This document shows, piece by piece, positions 25,530 to 37,655 of a stretch of DNA of 64,000 nucleotides. Where the stretch lies: NCBI GenBank assembly GCA_009760855.2, contig WPIO01000053.1, forward strand, positions 496,001 to 560,000. Reading direction: 5' to 3'. Made by a program: the position numbers and the translations under genes. Every line of letters starts with the position of its first letter. Position 1 is the stretch's first letter. Below the pieces are notes generated by a model, which was given only the letters and a program-made list of their open reading frames with translations, had not been told where the DNA came from and made no database searches. Origin of the DNA: Cristatella mucedo (lineage: Eukaryota; Bryozoa; Phylactolaemata; Cristatellidae).

Positions 25530-28500
25530 CTCCTCCCCGCGCTAAAGAGCGGCCTCGGGCGACTCCTAGCGTGGTGTGGACCTTTACTTGATTTCTCCAT
25601 AATACCTTCGGGTAATCCGCTGCTATCTTCGCTGTGACTATTTATGAGCTGTCCTCGGATATGCTACACAAAACAGGACCTGCTTAGGATAAGATGCGAT
25701 GTCGCCATTAGTCGATACCTACCGGCAGGCCTTCTCCGGCGGGTCAGTGAGAACCTTCCTGCATCCTGCGTTCGCCCCATCAACAGCTCGGCTATCAAAC
25801 CTACGACTCGTAAGTTTAAAGCGCTAAATAGTACTTGTTGCGGTAGTAGCCCACCCGCTGTAGCCCAGCACGTTGTGAAACGTCGTCCCACGGCCGTTAC
25901 CAAGGTCCAATTCAAATTCGAAGAGCCAGCGTCCGCAAGGCCGGACGAAAACGGTAGAGAATACAAGCCACTCCATCGCCGTCGCCCAGTTGTTGGACAG
26001 CCTCTTAAATTCCGCCTACTAATTGTCCGCTCGCTAAATACCAAGGGGTTACTTATCCGCGATCAGGTGGTCCAGGAGAAGCTAGAGGCATTTCTGCTTA
26101 CCGAAACCTGGATGACGCCTTGTTCCAGTAGCTGTATTTCCGAGACCACCCCACCCGGATTTTCATTCTATCAGTCCATGCGTTCTGACAAGGTTGGTGG
26201 CGGGGTTGCAATTGTTGTTCGCGAATCGTTTGGCTATAAAATGTGCAGTTTCTCGCATGGGTCATTGTTTGAATCGGTTGCTATCAGGTCTTCATCAAAG
26301 ACAATGCCTCTCACCATTGTGATATACCGGCCTCCTTCTGGCTGTCTAAACTTGTTTATAGAAGAGTTTTCAGAGTTCCTCGCTAAAATATTTGTGTGTG
26401 ACAGGCCGCTACTGATTGTAGGAGACTTCAATATTCACGTTGACAACCCTAGCAACAGCCAGGTCTGCTCATTTCTTGACTGTCTGGAGATACTTGGTTT
26501 GGCCTAACACGTTAATCATAGCACCCACGTCGGTTGCCACATTCTAGATCTTGTGATCATTAAGGATGTCCTCCCCACTGACTTTGTGGTGTGTCCACTG
26601 ACCCTCTCAGATCATTGTTCGGTCTCGTTTACTGTTCCTGCTCCCTCGTACGTGCAGGGTAATGTCGAATTTGCCAAACGATGTAACTTACAAACCATTG
26701 ACTTGGACAAGTTTTTGAAATCTGTTTGTAATGCAGGCCTTCTTGATCTGCATTCAGACTCGACCGGCAGCCTCGATACCCTCACTGATGCGATGAACAT
26801 GACACTCAGGAGTGCTCTTGACAAGCATGCTCCCGTTCGCTCTATCCGTGTTCAAAGTCGTCGAGATTCCTTTCAATTTACAAAAAAACTCCTTAAGATG
26901 CGCCGTGTTAAGCGCAGGCTGGAACGTCGTTTCAAGAAATCGGGGTCTGAGGCAGACCTAGTCAATTTTAAAGACTTCCTTCGAGTTTACACCCGAAAGC
27001 TTAAAAAATCCAGGGCTTCTTTTTTCATTAGAAAATTGAATTCCTGCCAGTCCGACACTAAACAGATTTATAAGACAGTAAACCATTTACTGGCCAATGC
27101 TGTGAGGTCTGACTCCCCAGATATTAAGGGCTCAGCCGAAAAGTTTTCAGCCTTCTTTACTGAAAAAACTGTGCACATTCGTGCCTCCATTAAGCCCCCT
27201 CCGACCAAAGCAATCGCCGTTCCTCAACCTGTGACCTTTCTTAAAAGGTTCTCCGATGTTTCTGCCTGTGATGTGGCTGCCTTAATAAGGTCTAGCAAAA
27301 AGAGCTAGTCTCCTGAAGACTCTATACCTTCATCTCTGTGGTCTTCACTTGCAGACCAACTTAGCCCTGCCGTAACCAAGATTTCTAATGCTTCTTTGGG
27401 GAAAGGGGTCGTCCCCAAGTCCTGCAAATCGGCAATCGTTAGACCTATTCTTAAAAAGCCTGGATTAGACACAGAGGTCCTAGCAAACTATCGTCCAGTT
27501 TCCCTTCTTCCGTTCTTATCAAAGATTCTTGAAAAAATTGTTGCTAAGCAGCTAGTTAACATATTGAAAATAATGGAATGTCAGAAACATTTCAATCTGG
27601 TTTCAAGAGGCAGCTCTCTACTGAAACTGTTCTCCTCCGTGTTAACAATGACATTCTACGCGGCAACGACGACGGGAATGTCACTGCTCTGCTAGATCTG
27701 TCTGATGCCTTCGACACCATTGATCACGAAGTTCTACTTGAACGATTGAGAACAACGATCGGTCTGGCAGACGAAGCACTGGCGTGGTTTAAATCCTACT
27801 TGTCTGATCGTGTTCAATCCGTGTCGTGTGGGGGTCAGGTCTCAGACACGAGAAGGGTCACCTGTGGAGTCCCTCAAGGGTCTGTACTTGGTCCCTTGCT
27901 GTTCTCTATTTATACGCAACGTCTGGGAAAAGTGATTAAGGCCCATGGAATAGGATATCACTTCTATGCTTGACGATACTCAGTTGTATTTGTCATTTAA
28001 ACCGTCGGAATCTGCTGCAGCAACTGAGAAACTGAATGCTTGCCTTGCCGATATTTGATCCTGGATGTCGGAAAACTTCCTGAAATTAAATGACGATAAA
28101 AGCGAACTGCTTCTCATAGGACACCCTAAGCGTGTGGCTGGATTAAAAGGCTTTGCTGTTCTAATAGGTGATGCTATTGTGCGACCTTCACCACGTGCTC
28201 GTAATCTAGGTGTCGTGTTCGACAACTGCCTCAATTTCTAAAGCTTCATTCAGAAGACTGCCTCTACAGCTAGCCATCACATCCGATCCCTATCCAAGAT
28301 TAGAAGCTGTCTGCCACAGTGGCTTGTAAAAAATTTAACTAGCTCTTTAGTTCTGTCTCGGCTTGACTATTGTAATTCCCTTTTGGCTGGGCTACCAAAG
28401 AAAGCTATTATGCCACTACAGCGGACTATGAATATGGCTGCAAGTCTGGTCTTCAAGTCCCAGCGGTTTGAGCACGTGTCTCCTTTGCTGAAAGAGCTAG

Positions 28501-29015
28501 AATGATTGCCGGTTGAGCAAAGGATACAGAGCAAAGTTCTTACGCTGACCCACAAGGCCCGCCACGGCTTGGCTCCTTCATAGCTAGCTGAACTGCTGCA
28601 TCAGTTTCAGCCTGTTCGCGCCCTCAGGTCCTGTGTGGACAATAAATTAGCTGTCCCATTCCTCCGCTTAAAGACAGTTGGTGACAGAAGCTTTAGCTCT
28701 GCAGGTTCTAGACTGTGGAACTCGCTTCCACAATTCTTACGCAACGACATCTACTCTCCAACTGCCGACTATGGCACATCTTTTTCAGCGGTCCTGAGCT
28801 GCTACTTCTATGCTACTCACTACCTCAACTGCTCTCCTGACTCTGCTATGCTTCCCACTTTCTCTTTGTTGCGTGAGACGAAGTCTGTTGGCTACCGAAT
28901 GCGTACCGAAAGCCGCTTAGGCTGTGAGTTCGCTATACAAAATTCTCCGGCGCAACACCCACATGGTCTTGATGACTTTGTGGAGTTAGTGACGGAGATA
29001 TATACATTACATTAG
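25530..29015 (+). mobile_element. LINE-B, nearly full-length CR1/L2-type non-LTR retrotransposon
   Basis: About 3.5 kb with a single endonuclease-RT polyprotein region and a 3' tail ending ATATATACATTACATTAG. This is the longest copy in the window and serves as reference for the LINE-B fragments at 8460, 12272, 15320, 16347, 24160, 29390, 41635, 50950 and 52728. The tail has no (ATT)n and no LINE-A hairpin, so the two LINEs are distinct families. I see no clear target-site duplication. The 5' boundary is uncertain. Confidence 0.9.
25644..29012 (+). pseudogene. LINE-B endonuclease-reverse transcriptase polyprotein, inactivated
   Basis: An N-terminal basic region is followed by an APE-type endonuclease with RSLNTKG, LTETWM, VIYRPPSG, VGDFNIHVD and SDHCSVSF, a linker (LDKHAPVRS), and an RT with NYRPVSLLPFLSKILEK, ALLDLSDAFDTIDHE, CGVPQGSVLGPLLF, the YADDTQLYL box and LSRLDYCNSLLAGLP. 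Lesions seen: TAA at 26505-26507, TAG at 27306-27308, a frameshift near 27578, a one-base insertion next to the catalytic box near 27973, and several later stops, some where the family has Trp. The Asn expected just before 'VRSLN' in active APE domains is Ile here. The element made single-stranded nicks and copied its own RNA when active; this copy cannot. Confidence 0.88.
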
Positions 29016-29389
29016 CCGTCATTCGCGCAAGACTCCAATCATGGTAGGACCCGTTTATTTTATCTAAGCAGCTTTAAGTAAGCTTTACAAACCAATGTTC
29101 GCTGCACTTATAAAATAGCGAATGCACCCGAAAGACAGCTAACTCTGATCGTCAGGACGTTAAAAATCAGCAGGTGACTAGCGACATTTTCTATTTGGAG
29201 GCACGACAGATAAGAATTCCCAGAGGCTTCTCGAATGACCAATTGCCTTACCGCCAGCTGGCCGGCGGCCGGCCCGACTGACCGCCGACAAATCGTGGAC
29301 TGGTGTGAGTCGGGCGCTGTGTTCACGTAAGGCGTCGCATTTCTTTCTTTTTAAAGCACCTTTTTATGTTTTATTTGCCCAAAGAACAC

Positions 29390-29845
29390 CGTTGAATTAG
29401 CCAGCTGATTGGACACTTTTTAAGGGACTAATTATTCCAGACCAGGTTGTCAAAGAGGTGGTTTGTGTTGAAGGAGAAATGGTGACGCCCAGGTCAATAG
29501 GCTGCTTATCTGACACCAAGCCAATTGGTTTTTCAGTTCAGGTCATGCGATCTTACAAGGCGGATAATGGGTTCGCTACGGCTGTGCGGGCATCAATTAT
29601 TCCAAAGGATGCCCGAAGAGCCATAGCAAGCCCGGAAACTCGCAGTTTTTCACACCGGTCATTATTATGATCGGCGGTCGTGAGATCTCGATTGGATACC
29701 ATCCCTATCGCAGCTTCGATTCACCAACCCCTTTCTAGCAGTCTAATCTTTTTTTAGAAGTTTTAATGTTTTCTCACCCTAAATATCTTTAGCGATAAGC
29801 CATTATTGATCGCTACAGACGTTGACAGTCAGGAGACGGAGGCTG
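29390..29845 (+). mobile_element. LINE-B endonuclease fragment, strongly decayed
   Basis: KGLIIPDQVV, GCLSDTKPIGFSVQVMRS and NGFATAVRASI align in order with KGLLIRDQVV, SCISETTPPGFSFYQSMRS and GGVAIVVRESF of the 25.5 kb copy. The 'DKPLLIA' piece that precedes GDFN follows after stops. There is no RT. Confidence 0.65.
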
Positions 29846-30020
29846 GGCGACCGGCAAGTGTTAAAGTAGCCGCGACACTCCGCCGTCCGGTGGCAAACGC
29901 CGACTACAGGCGATACGCACCTTCACCTTCACCTTCAGCTGCACCTTCGCGTGAGAGCTCATTCTATTCACTGAGCTTGGCTCTCGGGCGGACTGGCCTA
30001 CGGATGTACGCCATAAGTAT

Positions 30021-30742
30021 ACGACCGAGCTTGTTTAGATACAAGCATTACGTCTAAGTTGGTCCATGCATTCGTGACGTCACGTCTCGACTTCTGCAAC
30101 TCACTGCTCACTGGCCTACCGGCATGTGCAATAAGGCTCTTACAGCTGGTGCTAAACTCTGCAGCTAGGCTTGTCTGTCATGAGCGTCGAAGTTTCCGCA
30201 TCACACCACTTCTCGCCGACCTGCACTGGCTACCAGGCAAGCAACGGATTGACTTCAAGGTGTTGTCGCTCAATTTTAGGTCACTTCTTTCTTTGGCTCC
30301 AGCCTATCTACTCCTCCACCAGGCCAAGAATCGTACAACCCGCTTTTCGGAATCCAACAGTCTACCAATAACTTGTACAAACCTCAAATCCTTTGGAGAC
30401 CGTGAATTTAGTTTGTTTGCTCCCAAAACCTAGAACTCACTCCCGACTTGCGTCAGAACGTCCCTTGACTTGACCACATTTAAAAAGAACTTAAAAACAC
30501 ACCTATTTAGGACAGCATTTAGTCAGTCCCTGTGATTCGTCCTTCATGTGCTTATGCATGCTGACCCTGTGCATGTCACCCCTAACCATGTTATTCATGT
30601 TGTTTATTTATAAAGCATGATATTACTCACCATTCCATTGCATTTCCCTTTGCAGCAAATGTAAAGCACCTACACAGATATTGAGTTTCTCTGAGGGTGC
30701 TTTATCAAGTCCATTATTATTACTATTATTATTATTATATAT
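30021..30742 (+). mobile_element. LINE-A 3' part: RT C-terminus, 3' UTR, hairpin and (ATT)n
   Basis: It reads FVTSRLDFCNSLLTGLPACA, 'ITPLLADLHWLPGKQRIDFKV', LKSFGDREFSLFAPK, then a stop and FKKNLKTHLFRTAF to the natural C-terminus. The 3' UTR ends in GCACCTACACAGATAT...GGGTGCTTTATCAAG and (ATT)n. The stem here is GCACC/GGTGC rather than GCGCC/GGCGC, a compensated pair. Confidence 0.88.
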
Positions 30743-30810
30743 GCCTATGCCCCCTAGCCCCTGAAAAGGCTTAAATTAAACCACTTTTCTTCGCACCCCG
30801 TGTAATTTAT

Positions 30811-30884
30811 GCACACACACACACACACCCACACACATATATATATATACATACATATGTATATATATATATATATATATATAT
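30811..30884. repeat. (CA)n(TA)n compound microsatellite
   Basis: Simple repeat just after the LINE-A tail. Confidence 0.97.
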
Positions 30885-31504
30885 CCCCTGTAGAATTATT
30901 CAGTATGCCTCAACCCTTGCTGTAGGGATATAATATTCCTCCAGTAATAGGAACTGTCTCACCTTAATAGTACGACAGGAAAATCGCAAAAATGGCAATA
31001 ATATTGAGGCTGCAAAATATTAAATCTATCAAACAATTAGGTTCATTCAAGACAAACGCTGATAGCGTCTAATGTGTCAAGCGCCAACTTATTACATAGA
31101 CGAATAACTTATTATAGTTCCTCATCTAGTTACTTGTTGGAGAACCTACAAATGCGTACAATCAGAAGTTAATGTGGCTTAATCCGTTAGCTTTATGGCG
31201 CGGACACTCTCTTTAAGCGTGTTTCCAACGGTGTTCCTTACATAAGGGCCTTGCTTAAAATATGTCTTGCTGTATCTTTTTATTTCATTGCTTAGCGACG
31301 ATAAACATGCAATGTATCGCGGCATTGAAATAACAAGCATAATTAACTGCTCGCTAGACACGAGCTCACGAGAGCTGATCGAAGGAAGACGTAAAATCAA
31401 GAAGAGAGCTTAAACCCGCTCTCATAAATGCCTGCATAAATCAAGCTGGGCAGGTTATTCCTTTGTAAGGTAAATAAAATAAGTAAACGATAAACTCTAG
31501 CTGA
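30885..31504. other. No feature seen
   Basis: AT-rich. A 73-codon minus-strand frame at 31179-31400 has no domain. Confidence 0.4.
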
Positions 31505-31690
31505 TTTAGCAGTCTGATTAGTAGAGTGGCAGAAGAGCCTTGGCATGTACTACTACTACTTGCAGATTACAATAAGAGTCACCCGCAGCAGGATTCGAAC
31601 TTACGACCTTGGTCGTAAAAAGCACATCGCAGCCTCTAAGAGTGAGTACGAGCTACCTTCCCTTAATTAGCAGGTTGTTGTCCTTTTCCT
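31505..31690 (-). mobile_element. SINE-1 copy
   Basis: On the minus strand it has a tRNA-like head with AAGTTCGAATCCTGCTGCGG (B box), followed by GGTGACTCTTATTG, a TAGTAGTAG run and AAGGCTCTTCTGCCACTCTA. It is the best B box in the window, but the body shows this is a SINE and not a tRNA gene. Confidence 0.8.
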
Positions 31691-33135
31691 TTAATGGAGT
31701 AACGATTGGTGATGATTTGTCACCAGCTACTGCTCGACGGTGATCTTACACTTTTACAGCTGATGTGACGACGTTTTATTATGAAAACAGCTGTCGTGAC
31801 GCAGCTATGATACTTGTTGATGAGCCAAATGAGCAATTAGGATAACTACTTCAAGAGAGTCCTAGACTGGGCTGAACTACAAGTTTCAATACCGTTCTGA
31901 CGTCCCGATATGGCGAATAGGTCTTTTGAGAGGACTGTGACGTACCAAACATTTTTCTGTTTTTCCCAAATACAATATCAGATACAAGTATGTCAAAGTC
32001 TAAATGAAAAATGCATGAGCGCATATTGAACTTTTTTACTAACACACCAGAATTAAAGGTGCCTACTTTTATTGTAGTTCTCTAAGAAGAACCTTTCTGG
32101 GTATAGTCTAAGAACAAACGTTGAAGGGGAAGTTCTGACATGTAAGAGATCACTAGCAGCTCGTGGTTTCCGGTATATTAGATACTAAGGTGATGTCCAC
32201 TCAAAGCATTTGCTGAACGTATGAGATGCAAACGTCTGTGAGAACCCGTTTTTTTTACAGAAGCTGGAATGTATTGCATGTTACCAAGAGGCTGGACGCA
32301 TAATTTATAGAGGTCAAAGACAAAAATATTCATTCTTGATCAGGGTAAAGCTAACGAATGCTCTCGACAAAGGGTTGCAGCAGTGATACGGAATAATATT
32401 GGGCCACAGAAAAACAATCTAGAAGGTATTAGAACGGCCGTGTGAAGATCATTACATCATACCTTCTCGAATCGTTGTTATCCAGACTACAGAGTTCCAA
32501 TGCAGCTAAGACCGACTTTTTAAAGCTCACCCATTTGTCGTTTGACCGCACTGAGTAAGACATTACATATGAACTTTGAACTTATTACTTAGCCTATGAA
32601 CTTGTAAACGCTTCTTCCTTCTTGGCTCGGTCTGCCATGCCAGTGGCGGCCTAATATTGGCCAGCGGCTAGTAACCTGAACATTATTGATGCACGTGAGT
32701 ACCTACTATAGCTTTATTGTCATAGTTCAAATGTAGTCCTAGATGTTATTGCTGCTGCTACGATCCTCGAATTATGCATAGACAAAAGAAAAGTGCCCGG
32801 AGGCGACGCGGGAGCGGGGAGCTAAGACACTGCTCGTTTGGCGGAAGCTGCGAGCTGAGTACCAGCTCGTAGCTTGGTATTCCTATCATTGTATCGAACC
32901 ATTCAGCCCGCTCTCTAAGGGCACTGTGTGCCCTCCCTAGATTGCCTAGGCCATACAATAAACATTAAACTAACTATGTCTACTAAGCACAAGCTTGAAA
33001 AAGGGATTTAATTCAGCTTAGGATTGACTGTCTACGACAGGCAGACGAGAGCTACTGTAGATCATTAGATCGTAATAATCGATCCAAGCAAAGTCTGCCA
33101 AGTCTGCCATCTGTGAAAGCATTGTTGGATCGCCG
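31691..33135. other. No feature seen
   Basis: 1.4 kb without a shared repeat or supported coding frame. Confidence 0.4.
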
Positions 33136-34740
33136 ATGCACAATTCAAAGATGCCAAGGTCGACGATCAATCATCTCAACTGCTTCCGGGTTACCTTCTT
33201 ACCTGGTGCTCCCTCTAATCATCCATCTAATCGCTGCTCTGTTTTCTTTGTCAACAAGATAGACAAGATCATGGTGCCCAATCCTTATATGGAAGCATCC
33301 CCCATGTTATCCTGTCCCTCGGTCAAATGCAGCGACTTAAGGTCTACATTAAAGGAGCTCACTACTGACCTCACCCTGAAGTTCAAATCCCATTCAAAGA
33401 AGACAACTAGTCCTCCGGACCCGATTCACACTGTCCTGCTTTTGCGATGCATTGGTCTGCTTCTGCCATGTGTAACTAACATAATAAATATGTCATTAGC
33501 CTTAGGTTATATCCGAGCATCTTTAAAAAAGCTGCAGTCAGGCCACTTCTCAAGAAACCAGTACTACACTATGAGAACTTAAGCAACTTCAGCACAGTCT
33601 CTTTTCTACAATTCCTATCAAAGACACGACGAGTCGAGACAGACCAGCTGATCTCGTATATTGAAAATTTTGACCTTGCTAGTAGGTTCTTATCTTGGTT
33701 TAGATTGAATCGCTCGGCGAAGTTGGAATTGCTTTTGGTGCGCAGCATCTACTAGGAATGCAAACTTAGGTCAAGTCTGTCTGCTGATTTTTCTCGACCT
33801 TTCGGCAGCTTTTATCATATCGATCACCAAGTCCTTATTTAGCGCCTCTAATCTAGCCGGGAAATCACTGGCACTGCATTGCAATCGTTCAGATCCTATC
33901 TGTGTGAGAGACTCCAGAATATTGATGTGAATGGACAAAGATCATCCGATGAACTTCTGAAATATGGAGTACCTCAGGGCTCTGTGCTCGGTCCCATTCT
34001 TTTCACGGCTTACACTCTCCCTCTTGCCAATGTGGTTGCCAGACACAATCCAAGTTTTCGTTTTGTGCAGATGACACTCAGTTGTACCTTCGCTTTGATT
34101 CTTCCTAGCCCTCCAGCTCGTCGAATTCTCTCAACTCCCTTGCAGTGCGTTTTGATGACATCCGCAAATGGATGGCAGCAAACTTTCTTAAATTGATTGA
34201 TGCCAAAACCAACCTAATAGTTACGGGCAAAACAACTGTGATACAGACGTTGAAAAGGCTAACGCTCAAAATCGGCTCTGCCAGCATATATTCTGTTGAA
34301 TCTGCACTAACTCTAGGTGTCGTGTTTCAAAGTGACATTTCATCGGACGGCCACATCAGCTCCACCGTCACGTCTGCCTACTTTCAGCTTCATAAAATTG
34401 GGAAAGATTAGGCTTAAGCTTAGGCAGGAATACCACATTCAAATTAGTCTATTCATTTGTGACATCCCGGCTTGATGTGTGTAACTCACTGCTTGCTGAT
34501 CTACCGGCTCTTGCCAGTAGGCGCTTACAGCTGGTGGAAAATCCAACGGCTAGGCTTGTCTTCCGTGAGCTTGGCGGTTGCCACATCACACCACTTCTCA
34601 CCGACCTACACTGACTCCTGGTTAGGGAAGGTTGTTAACTTCAAGGTGTTTTCACTCACTTTTAAGTCCCTTCATTCTTCGGGTCTAGCCTACTTATCAG
34701 ATCAATTTCCCAACAAGGTTAAGAGGTTAACCACCGTGAC
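33136..34740 (+). mobile_element. LINE-A fragment: RT N-terminus to near the C-terminus
   Basis: In order it shows a pre-RT region (FFVNKIDKI), 'SPPDPIHTVLLL', a broken 'YHIDHQVLI', YGVPQGSVLGPILFTAYTLP, an FCADDTQLYL-type catalytic box read across a frameshift near 34065, MAANFLKLIDAKTNLIVTG, LGVVFQSDIS and 'ITPLLTDLH'. Stops and indels are frequent. The hairpin tail is absent, so the 3' end is lost. Confidence 0.8.
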
Positions 34741-35904
34741 CAAGAATAATAATCAAATTTGGTGAATCGGAGTGCCTTTACGCAGGGCCGAATGTTGAAG
34801 TTGCATAGAACGATACCAGGTAAAATTGCAACCACTAAGCTATTAAACATGGGTGACACTTCTTTCAGCAGCACTATGAAGCTGCTAGATACGTCTAGTG
34901 CCATCGATAACCTCAGGAGAGCTGGCCGCCATCTTTACCTCAGCAAGCCAATGAGTTCGACTAGCCGTGAGCGAACTGAACCCACTACACATACAGGGAA
35001 TTTCATACTGACGACATCTAAAGTTTGACTAAAGCAGCGTCAGAGGAGTTTTGAGGTAATCAAAGAAATTTTACGCTAGAATTCTATGCTGAACTAATCG
35101 CAGCTAAACAGCTAAACAGAATGTTGACGCTAATAGCTATAAATCAGCAGGTGTGCATACGATTTCACCGCGGTAAATGCCTCGCTGACTGCATTGCATT
35201 TAATTGAACTCGCTCAATGACGTGCCTTTATATCGTTATAGCTTCGCGGAGCTTACTTACCCACAACGTTACTATACGCGAAATAACACGTCACATTTTA
35301 AGCTTTTACTCGATGTGAGTGCTATTAATGGCGAATGGTACGATATGGTTGCAGAGGGTATTATATGGTTGCAATGGACTAGCTCTCTCACATGAGAATG
35401 GCCTGACATAGAGCAACGGTTGTGACAGTAAGATAACTTACTATGTCTTACCAATACTGCGCGTAATTACACACTTCCGTTACAGTGACCAAACGTAGTT
35501 CTTACGTCATGCGGCGCATCTATTTATTCTCCGTCCGTATTAGAACGTGTTTATAAGTTGTTGAAAGTTTTTTGTCATAAGGACAGAAAAATCATGTGAC
35601 GATTTGGTTTGTAGCAACAGCGATAATGCGGTAAATGTAAGTGCAGATAAACGGTAAATGTAAATGTCATGGCCAAGCAGCAGTCAGCTTGAAAAAGTGC
35701 TGAGAATGGTACGTTACCAATAATTGAGTGAGCTAACGATGGCAGCGGGCTTGAACTTACTACGGTTGATCCGAAGACGTCAAGGGCTTCGACGTGGCCA
35801 TTGTAGCACAGGAGCAGATCATGGTGGAAGCTCAGTGTGTGGAAATCTGGAAGCTTATTTTAAGGCTGGAAAAGCCAGATGATACTTTTTACAGGACAGC
35901 CTAA
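34741..35904. other. Unassigned 1.2 kb
   Basis: A tRNA-like B-box string (AGTTCAAGCCC on the minus strand) lies near 35745, but its surroundings match neither SINE-1 nor SINE-2. No supported gene. Confidence 0.35.
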
Positions 35905-37160
35905 TAATAATAATAGCAATAATAATGCACTTGATAAAGCGCCCTCAGAGAACTCAATCTATTTCTAGGCGCTTTACATTTGTTGGAAAGGGAAACGCGA
36001 TTGAATGGTGAGTAATATCATGCTTGATAAACGACATGAATAACATGGTTAGGGGTGACATGCACAGGGTCAGCATGCAAGTTTGGTTAGTGGCAGCATG
36101 CACAATGTCAGCACGCATAAGCACATGAAGGATGAATCACATGGACTCACTCAATGCTATCCTAAATAGGTCTGTTTTTAAGTTCTTTTTAAATGTGGTC
36201 AAGTCAGGGGATGTTCTGACGCAAGTCGGGAGTGAGTTTCAGGCTTTGGGAGCATACGAGCTGAATGCACGGTCTCCAAAGGATTTGAGGTAGGTTTGTA
36301 CGAGGTATTGGTAAACTGTTGGATTCCGAAAAGTGGGTAGTGCGATGCATGGCCTGGTGTGGGAGTAGATCTGGGAGATAGGCTTTAGCCAAAAAAGGAA
36401 GTGACCTGAAAGTGAGCGAAAACATTTTGAAGTCGATCCGTTGCTTGACTGGTAGCCAGTGCAGGTCGGCGAGCAGTGGTGTGATGTGGCAACTGCGACG
36501 CTCACGACAGACAAGCCTAGCTGCGAAGTTTTGCACCAGCTGCAATCGCCTGATCGCACATGCTGGTAGGCCAGTAAGCAATGAGTTGCAGATGTCGAGA
36601 CGGGATGTCACGAATGTATGGACCAACTTGGACGTGGTGTTTTTATCTAAACAAGCCCGAATTTTAGCAATGCTATGTAGCTGAAAGTAGGCAGACTTGA
36701 CTGTGGAGCTGATGTGGTCGTCTAACGAGAGGTCATTTTGGAACATGACACCTAGATTTTGAGCCGATTCAACAGGAGATATGCTTGTAATGTCAATTTG
36801 GAGCATCAGCCTTTCTAATTTCTGAATCACACTGGGTCGGCCCATTACTAGTAAGTTAGTTTTATCATCGTTTAGTTTAAGAAAATTTGCTGCCATCCAT
36901 TGCGGATGTCATCAATACATGCACCAAGTGAGTTGAGAGAATTCGAGGTGCTCGAAGGCTGGGAGGGCTCAAAGCAAAGGTACAACTGAGTGTCATCCGC
37001 ATAGAAGTGAAAGCCTAGATTGTGCTTGGCAATCACATCAGCAAGAGGGAGAGCATAAACCGTGAAAAGAACCGGGCCTAGCACGGAACCCTGTGTTACC
37101 TCATATTTCAGAGGTACCTCGGATAATCTTTGTCCATTCACGTCAATACTCTGGAGTCTT
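35905..37160 (-). mobile_element. LINE-A, best-preserved 3' half
   Basis: (ATT)n and the hairpin (35905-35975) are followed, on the minus strand, by 3' UTR and RT. The frame 37141-36872 reads VTQGSVLGPVLFTVYALP and FHFYADDTQLYLCFEPSQPS. A one-base deletion near 36890 leads to MAANFLKLNDDKTNLLVMG, LGVMFQNDLS, VTSRLDICNSLLTGLPACA and ITPLLADLHWLPVKQRIDFK. The YADD catalytic box is intact. The copy is 5'-truncated within the RT and serves as my LINE-A reference. Confidence 0.92.
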
Positions 37161-37387
37161 TTTGAAATTCTACATCTTCTATACTATAGGCAGAGCATGA
37201 AATTATTATCTAAAAAGTGGGCTCGTGAAGGCTGCTAACTCACCTCAGCAACTGATCGCAGACGGTCAAGAGCTGACGGTCGAAAGTGATTTAAGGAAAG
37301 GTGCCATTAAAAACGTTTGATTAAACCAGCAATTATGCACACTGAGGATGATCACGCTTCCTTCGAGAGAGCTTATTTAGCAGTGTT

Positions 37388-37655
37388 CAGGGCCAAATAA
37401 TGCTGCAATTTATAGTTTCACAACTGCAGTACTGCTAAGGTACTGGGATTTTAAGTGTATCGAGAGACAATCTGTCCTATTTAAACTGGTTCGTGCTGGC
37501 AGCAAAAATCCGTTGACATCAAAGCTAAGGCCGAGGAGTGGGCTTTAGTTCAGCAGATCATGGCTCGTAATCACCAGGTGTCCACATTTAAGCAAGGTCT
37601 CCGACAAAGAAACGTTTGCCCAATATTACAATAGGAGGCACTTCGTGAAGGCTAA
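37388..37655 (+). repeat. Interspersed repeat X, copy 2
   Basis: Partner of 20250-20520. The shared blocks are AATGCTGCAATTTATAG and GAAACGTTTGCCCAATATT. It lies just beyond the 5' side of the LINE-A copy. Confidence 0.45.

Noticed and set aside
25644-26507. Host endonuclease/exonuclease gene
   Set aside because: The endonuclease motifs continue past a stop in the same frame into a linker and RT, so it is part of a LINE.
31505-31690. tRNA gene suggested by a good B box
   Set aside because: The body and tail match the SINE-1 family; the cloverleaf is not complete.
35690-35810. Additional SINE on the minus strand
   Set aside because: Only a B-box-like string; no match to the bodies of SINE-1 or SINE-2.
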